Positions 58,090 to 64,000 of a stretch of DNA of 64,000 bases are shown here, piece by piece. The DNA is taken from positions 25,258,352-25,322,351 of the forward strand of contig OZ038453.1 in assembly GCA_964036195.1 (NCBI GenBank), in the 5' to 3' direction. Position 1 is the first letter of the stretch, and each line of letters starts with the position of its first letter. The stretch is from Sphaerolaimus hirsutus. Lineage: Eukaryota > Nematoda > Chromadorea > Monhysterida > Sphaerolaimidae. The translations under genes and the position numbers were made by a program. Below the pieces are notes generated by a model. The model did no database searches. It saw only the letters and a list, made by a program, of their open reading frames with translations, and was not told where the DNA came from.

Positions 58090-58444
58090 CTCTGATATTA
58101 AAATATTCCTCAAGCTTCATTAAAAAATAAGGCTAAGGTTCAAACGAAAAATATGTGATAAACTGGTAGAAAAAATAGAAAGGCAGGTAAAAAAGTTGAT
58201 GAAAAAGTTGGACGGCGCTCTTCAAGTAGAATAAATACTGTCAACAATTTTTAGAAATTGATATCGGATGAGCTGCAACGTGAAAAACTAAAGAATGTTT
58301 TGAAACAACTCATCTGGCAAATGTATTTCTTATGGACAGGAATTACAAAATATAATGCCGAGACTCTAAATTCCAGCTCGCAAGTAATTGACATTTGCAT
58401 TGTACAGTACTTCGTAGAATTGACCCCTTGAATTATCTCTATCG

Positions 58445-58950
58445 TGATACCCTCAAGTAAAATGCCACTGTAAAATGTCATGTAAAGTGCGAAACTTCAT
58501 ATGAAATATCATGCAAAATGTCCATGTCCAACACAATAAAATTTCACATTTCACATTCTACAGGCTGAGGGAGACCGCGTGCACCCAGACCTGTAAAACA
58601 TCAAATGTCAAAAAGCTGAATGTCCGGGGGCAAGTTGTCCACGGGGGAAAAGTACCTGGAATCCAGTAAAACTATAAAAGAAAATGTGACATTTTGACAG
58701 ACATTTTACATGACTTTTGACACTATGCATGAGATTTTACATTTTACAGATCATTTTACAAGACATTTTACATGACTTTTGACACTATGCATGACATTTG
58801 ACATTTTACATATTATTTTACATGACATTTTACACTTTAAAGGACATTTCACATGACATTCTACAGGACATTTTACATTTTACAGGGTATTTTACATGAC
58901 ATTTTACAGGGTATTTTACATTACATTTTACATTTCACAGGGCTTTGTAA
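58445..58950. mobile_element. Family B copies in tandem
   Basis: One copy about 58,445-58,575 and a larger one from ACCCAGACCTGTAAAAC to TTCACAGGGCTTTG, made of TTTTACATGACATTTTACA iterations. Confidence 0.68.
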
Positions 58951-58959
58951 TCGCCCCTG

Positions 58960-59760
58960 AATACCTAAATATTTATGTCAGTGCAATCATTTGGCAATAG
59001 ACTTCATGAAAATACTCCTCAAATAATTCCCTGTAAATGTGCCAGCGAAATAAATCACACCTTGGCTGCACAAATGGACAAATTAAGAGTATTGTGAAGA
59101 GTAAAAAAACGATAAATGTAAAGTTGAGAGTTACAAGAAGCGTTAAAAGTTAAAATATTGAAAGCTTCTTGCACAACTGGCTATTTCAAAGAAATACACC
59201 CCTGAGAAAATCTGACTCGATGGACTTTAATCATTAACTCAACATAACCTACAGACAGACAAGTAAAAAATGCTTCCATAATATAATACCTAAATACGTA
59301 GGTACCCACATTTTCTTTCGCAATCAGTGGAATTCAGAAGATTAATGGTGTAATTATAAGATTCACTTGCATCGCTTTAGGTTTCAAGTAAATATAAAAA
59401 ATGCGCAGCGGCGGAAAATTTCGTCAAAACCTAGGAATTTTTCGTTCGGATTTTTCTTTGGGAGTGTTTTTAAAAAATATATCAAAAATCACGGAAGCAC
59501 GTTGGATTTTTAATAAAAATAACTTGAAACGTTGTTTCGATGCATATTGCTCAATAAATTGTTTCATATCAGCTAAATAACAACAAAGTCTGTGGCAATT
59601 TGTGACGTGTGAACCTGTATTTCGCAAGATTACGAATATACTGTAATCCAATTTTTTCATTATCCATTTTTCCATTATTACTTTTGAATTTCCATTATTA
59701 CCATATTTGGGTATGTAAAGGCCTATTTTTATCACGCTCCTTTACAAAAATTCCTGATGA
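58960..59760. other. AT-rich sequence without recognised genes
   Basis: A minus-strand frame of 103 codons at 59,424-59,735 has AT-driven composition (Lys, Ile, Asn, Phe) and no splice or homology support. Confidence 0.45.
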
Positions 59761-59769
59761 ACATGTTAA

Positions 59770-60316
59770 AACCCCCTCGAACAAGCTCCCCTTCGAACAA
59801 CCCCCCTCGGATTAACCCTCCTCAAAATTTGCTAGGAAAATAATTTACCCCCAGGTGCCAATCCCAAGCCCTGTAAAGTGTAAAGTAAAATGTCAAATGT
59901 AAAGTAAAGTGTCAAGTCAACTGTCAAATGTAAAGTAAAGTGTCAAGTCAAATGTCAAATGTAAAGTCAAGTGTCAAGTCAAATGTAAAGTAAAGTGTCA
60001 ATTGTGTATCCAAATCTTTTTTTTCGTATCCAAATCATGTTTTTGTATCCAAATCTTATTTTTTTGACATAAGATTTGGATACAAAAATATAAGATTTGA
60101 ATACGAAAAATAAGAGTTGGATACACAATTGACACTTTACTTTACATTTGACTTTACATTTGACACTTTACTTTACATTTGACATTTGACTTTACATTTG
60201 ACACTTTACTTTACATTTGACATTTGACTTGACACTTTCGTTTACATTTGACACTTTACTTTACACTTTACAGGGCTTGGGACTGCCCCCTGGGGGTATC
60301 TTAAGGAAATACGGTA
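59770..60316. mobile_element. Family A element carrying an inserted family B element
   Basis: CCCTCGAACAAGCTCCCC at left and GGAAATACGGTA at right. B (59,865-60,295) runs from GGTGCCAATCCCAAGCCCTG to CTTGGGACTGCCCCC, with a GTATCCAAATCTTATTTTT hairpin at its centre. Confidence 0.75.
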
Positions 60317-61522
60317 AAAGCGTTTTATTCTAGCATTCACTTCGAAAATAAAATCAAGGATCGAATTCAAAACATGGTTTCCCAATATTTCATTTCCCTC
60401 GCTGCTCACATGGGAATGCCAGTTATTTATTTTTACCGGGTGGAAACATTGCCACGGGCGAACTTTCGTGAATTATAGCTGGGGAAATAAGTGTGGTTAA
60501 CTTATTGGATACCTTATTTCTTCTAATATAACGGCATTATGATAGTAGAAGGGCACCTCCAATAGAACGGCAGGTTTTGGCAAGTCTTTGCACTGACGAA
60601 AACAATAGAACGGCATCCTTAAATATAACGGCAGGCAGATATTACTTTGAAAGACGGCCAAAACGCAAAAATATATTGAAAAATGGATGGTAGAAATGTT
60701 GAAAGTATTTTTTAAACGATTTTTAAGAAGCATTATTTGTTTTCATTTTGAATTGATACTCCAGATCTTGATGCAGCTTTATTAAAAATAAACTAGGTAT
60801 GTTCAAATGGAAATAGTGTAAAAAATTGGCAAAAAAACAAACAGAGGTCGGCAATAGAACGGCAGCTCAAATTGAACGGCAGGTAAAAAATATAACGGCA
60901 CACTTCTAATGTGCGGTGTAAAGTCAAGTGTCAAATGCCATGTAAAATGCCGATCAAAACAAAAGTACTAAGATTTTTTACTGAACCTTGCTTTGCCTGA
61001 CACTTTGCATGACAATTGACAAATTTGTATGACATTTGGCACTTGACTTGACTTTACATGGCTTGGGACTGGCACCCGGGCGTTACAGGTTTACTTGTGA
61101 TTCGTCAGGACACTCCAATCTGATTTTTCAATCTATTTCAAATCTCATGTAAAGTGTCATATAAATTTGTCAAATATCATGTAAAATGTTAAAAATTCAG
61201 TACAGAATCTTTTCTGTTTTATTTTGATTGACACATTGCATGAGACTCGAGAATTGTAGTGTGTCAACTTTCCGTTTTAAATTTTCCGTTTCCACTTTCC
61301 GCAGGCAAATTTCTTTCCGTTTCCGTTCCGTTATCCCGCAAGTGCAAAAATTTTTCCGTTTTCGTTTTCCGTAAAAAAATTGCATGGCACTTTACAGGGT
61401 GCGGGACTGCTACGTGACGCCGCAAACGACATGAATGCTTCAAAATTCATTTCCTGATTAATCACTGGAAAAAATATATTCTCGCGTGTTTCCATAAATT
61501 ATGACAAGAATGCATTTTTATA

Positions 61523-62418
61523 CCGTATATCCTCGAATAATAACCCCCTTTGATAACCCCCCCCCCCCTGTTGGGCGAGTGAGAAAAAATTACCCCCCCC
61601 CCCCTTGAATAACTCACTTACTCACCCCCTCACCCGCCCACTTGAATAACTCATCCTCTGCGATACATGGAAAAGACATTGGGTCAATTTGAGAAACAAT
61701 CAATGAAGTCAGACAGACAAAAAAAAGCAACGCCAGGTGCCACCCTCAGACCCAGTAAAAAACCCTGTAAAGTGTAAAAAACCTGTAAAATGTCATGTGT
61801 CATGTAAAACACCCTTTAAAGTGTCATGTGTCATGGAAAGGTCCCTGTAAAGTGTCATGTGTCATGTAAAAGACCCTGTTAAGTTTCATGTGTATCCAAA
61901 TCTTATTGTATCATATCCAAATATTATTTTTGGTATCCAAATCGTATGTCCAAAAGTACGATTTGGATACGAAAAATAAGATTTGGATAAAAATTTTTTT
62001 TGGATACACGTGACACTTGACAGGGTATTTTACATGACACATGACATCTTACAGGGTCTTTTACACTTTGCATGACATTTGACACTCTACAGGGTCGTTT
62101 ACATGACACGTGACATTTTACAGGGTCTTTGAAACTTTACAGGGTCTTTTACAGTGGTCTGGGAGTGACGCAGTGTTGCAAATGCAGTGCACTGTGTGAA
62201 ACGCAAAAATACAAAAAAAATATCAACCTACGGCAGCGACAACAGATACATAATGTAGTTCTGAGGAAAAAATAACTCCCCCTGCCCTTGAATAACTGAT
62301 CTCCCTTGAATAACTCCACCCCCCATTGAATAACTCATCTCCCTTGAATACCCCCCCCCCCCTACAAAAACTCTGACGAAAAAATAACACCCGGGGTCTT
62401 ATTCGAGGATATACGGTA
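61523..62418. mobile_element. Family A element carrying an inserted family B element
   Basis: TACCGTATATCCTCGAATAA to the inverse GGATATACGGTA. B lies at 61,735-62,170 and has a CATATCCAAAT hairpin at its centre, as in the 59,865 copy. Confidence 0.75.
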
Positions 62419-62532
62419 CATTATGACACAAATGCAACACACGAGTGGGTGGAATCAATTTTCTCATGTGTTTTTAGCTTATCGGTTGCTAAAATGGTAT
62501 GGTAACTTCGGTCAATCAGATAAATTGGAGAT

Positions 62533-62692
62533 TCACGATTAGTGATGTAAAATGTGCCACTACTTTGGCGACAAGCGCCAAAATCCGCCAGTGCCAAGAG
62601 TCAATGGCGCCAGACAAAAATGGCGCTCGAATGGCGCCATGGCGCCATTGGCGCTTGGCGCCATATTTCTGGCGCTTTTCTACCACTATTCA
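62533..62692. mobile_element. Family C element, short
   Basis: TAGTGATGTAAAATGTGCC to GGCGCTTTTCTACCACTA; the flanks share only the first bases of a possible duplication (ttca). Confidence 0.72.
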
Positions 62693-63059
62693 TGGGTCCT
62701 GACTCACCATTTTAAATAAATAAATCAATCAATGCAGTGCCATCTATGGCATATGTCGTGTAAATGAATACTTTGTGTTTTTAATGATGAATTTTCTCTA
62801 TGATTATGGATGATCTTACACACGCTTAAATAATTTGAAAATTTGAGTAAACTCATAAATCTGACTTGAACGCATTTGAGTTTGCTGGAATGCGAGTTTT
62901 TTTCTCTGTCAACTGTAGTTATACTGACAACTAAATCTACACGACATCACCCATTGATGTCACAACAATTATAGAAGCTAAAATGCTTAGATAAACACCT
63001 TTCAGATCAAGTTCAGCTCCCCAAACAGGGATATTCACTGTGGCACAAATGTTGCCAAC

Positions 63060-63446
63060 GGGGAATGCCTAATACGCACATTTGCCCGTTGCGCACATTT
63101 GCCCGTTTTTTCACTTGACACTTTTTCAAGTGATATTCAGATGTGACTGAAGTGGAGATAAGTTACACAATGACATTAGTGAACTTTTTTCACTTCATTC
63201 ATATCTGAAAATCACTTGAAAAAGTGTCAAGTGAAAGAACGGTCAAAAATAGTTATTTTTCACCGTTTTTTCATTTGACAATTTTTCAAGTGATGTTCAA
63301 ATATGAGTGAAGTGAAAAAAGTTCACTAATGTCATTGCGCAACGTTTTTTCACTTCACTCATATCTGAAAATCACTTGAAAAAATGTAAAGTGAAAAAAA
63401 CGGGCAAATGTGCGTAATGGGCAAATGTGCGTATTAGTGCACCCTT
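63060..63446. mobile_element. Double-hairpin element with 9-bp duplication, nested in family G
   Basis: Ends with CCTAATACGCACATTTGCCC and its inverse, flanked by gttgccaac at 63,051-63,059 and 63,447-63,455. Two internal inverted repeats share TTTTCAAGTGAT / ATCACTTGAAAA arms. Confidence 0.8.
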
Positions 63447-63838
63447 GTTGCCAACACCCCCCCCCCTACTATACACAAGCGTCAAGCAGGGTATGGGCCA
63501 GAACTGCCGAACTTGTTTTAAACTAAAAGTTGAGTAACTTGTTGAGTACTACAGTACTCCCAAAAATGTCCACCCCCAATCAAACAAAAATTTACTTTCT
63601 GCAAATTATTTGTTAGACACTCGAAATGCTGGTTTACAAAAAAAAAATTGCTGCATATACTGTGACCATCCTGTATGAGTTGCCTCGATTCCCCCATTGA
63701 TGCGGGGTAGGAAGGGGGTGTCATGACTATATAGCATCAAGTTTCTGCTTTGTAACCCCCCACAACCAGAGATAGAGCAAACAAAGTGTAAACAAATTTT
63801 GGGTGCCGAACTTGGATGGGAAGATGTTTATTTATATC
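63447..63838. mobile_element. Family G element fragment
   Basis: CCCCTACTATACACAAGCG through TTGGATGGGAAGATGTTTAT, with the same order of words as at 40,414, 45,060 and 52,000. Confidence 0.65.
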
Positions 63839-63851
63839 GTGTCTTTTCCAG

Positions 63852-63927
63852 TGGACGCAGAATATTTATAAACGTTCGAAAGATTCTCGAAAAGATCACA
63901 GATAATGGCGTAGCGTGCCGCAAAGTG
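63852..63927 (+). CDS. Single exon of a gene that continues off the right edge
   Basis: Strong acceptor CGTGTCTTTTCCAG|T and strong donor AAAGTG|GTGAGT frame 25 codons (GRRIFINVRKILEKITDNGV then ACRKV). Only this frame is open. Entry phase 2, exit phase 0. The sequence just upstream is the end of a family G element, so the acceptor lies against a transposon boundary. Function unknown. Confidence 0.68.
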
Positions 63928-64000
63928 GTGAGTAATCTTCTAACGTCTAGTCCAAATAATGTTTTTATAAATATCCTTGACTCAAGCTCAAATTTTCAAA

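Noticed and set aside
59424-59735. 103-codon minus-strand frame
   Set aside because: Composition follows AT content; no splice context or recognisable motif.
59865-60295. Regular short repeats that might suggest a CRISPR array
   Set aside because: Repeats are irregular TGTAAAGTGTCAA words in an inverted-repeat element, in a eukaryotic genome, without constant-length spacers.

Overview
This is a piece of an invertebrate animal genome. It is AT-rich, contains one 200-base assembly gap, has genes cut into small exons with canonical GT/AG boundaries, and has intergenic and intronic space filled with short inverted-repeat DNA transposons. I cannot name the species from the sequence. There is no operon structure, no Shine-Dalgarno signal, no CRISPR array, and no RNA gene that I could recognise.

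Genes. By joining exons on splice sites and reading phase I could assemble three genes and part of a fourth. (1) On the minus strand, 53,579 to 41,885, is an orphan class A (rhodopsin-like) G-protein-coupled receptor: 12 exons, all phases consistent, about 680 residues, from signal peptide to stop codon, with all seven membrane helices and a very long third intracellular loop. It has histidine-rich NHH in place of the DRY motif and NAxxY in place of NPxxY. (2) On the minus strand, 29,684 to 24,941, is a seven-exon gene for a protein with two C2H2-type zinc fingers and a C-terminal Cys/His cluster. (3) On the plus strand, about 30,564 to 34,738, is a six-exon model ending in a C-terminal membrane anchor, with no family recognised. 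(4) At the right edge, 63,852-63,927, is one clear exon of a plus-strand gene that continues outside the window.

Layout. 1-22 kb is mostly transposon debris, with a 1.9-kb foldback element at 8.3-10.2 kb whose ends are GGCCGCGG-type repeats. 22.6-24.6 kb is a tandem duplication (period 935) carrying four copies of a small conserved coding piece and two copies of a divergently oriented open frame. 24.9-29.7 kb is the zinc-finger gene, 30-35 kb the membrane-anchored gene, and 35-41.8 kb transposons and the gap. 41.9-53.6 kb is the receptor gene, whose introns are swollen by nested elements, and 54-64 kb is further nested elements and the edge exon.

Repeat families (my labels): A, CCGTATTT ends flanked by TA with iterated inner copies of its own end motif; B, ends with CCAGACCCTGTAAAAT, here found exactly filling an intron; C, TAGTGATG ends with GGCGCC arrays and 8-bp target duplications (hAT-like); D, AGTTGAC palindromes ending in GCGCACAC; E, TAACGATGG ends; F, CAGAGTTGTTAAAA ends; G, 'cctactatac' elements; J, K and L, smaller families. 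Several nests can be ordered in time from their target-site duplications.

The most interesting signal is family B. In the zinc-finger gene one whole 193-bp intron is a B element end to end, and in the receptor gene a second intron starts at the same point of a B element. Its inverted ends carry GTAAAAT and ATTTTACAG, so splice-like signals are present in both orientations. This looks like an introner, a transposon that makes introns.
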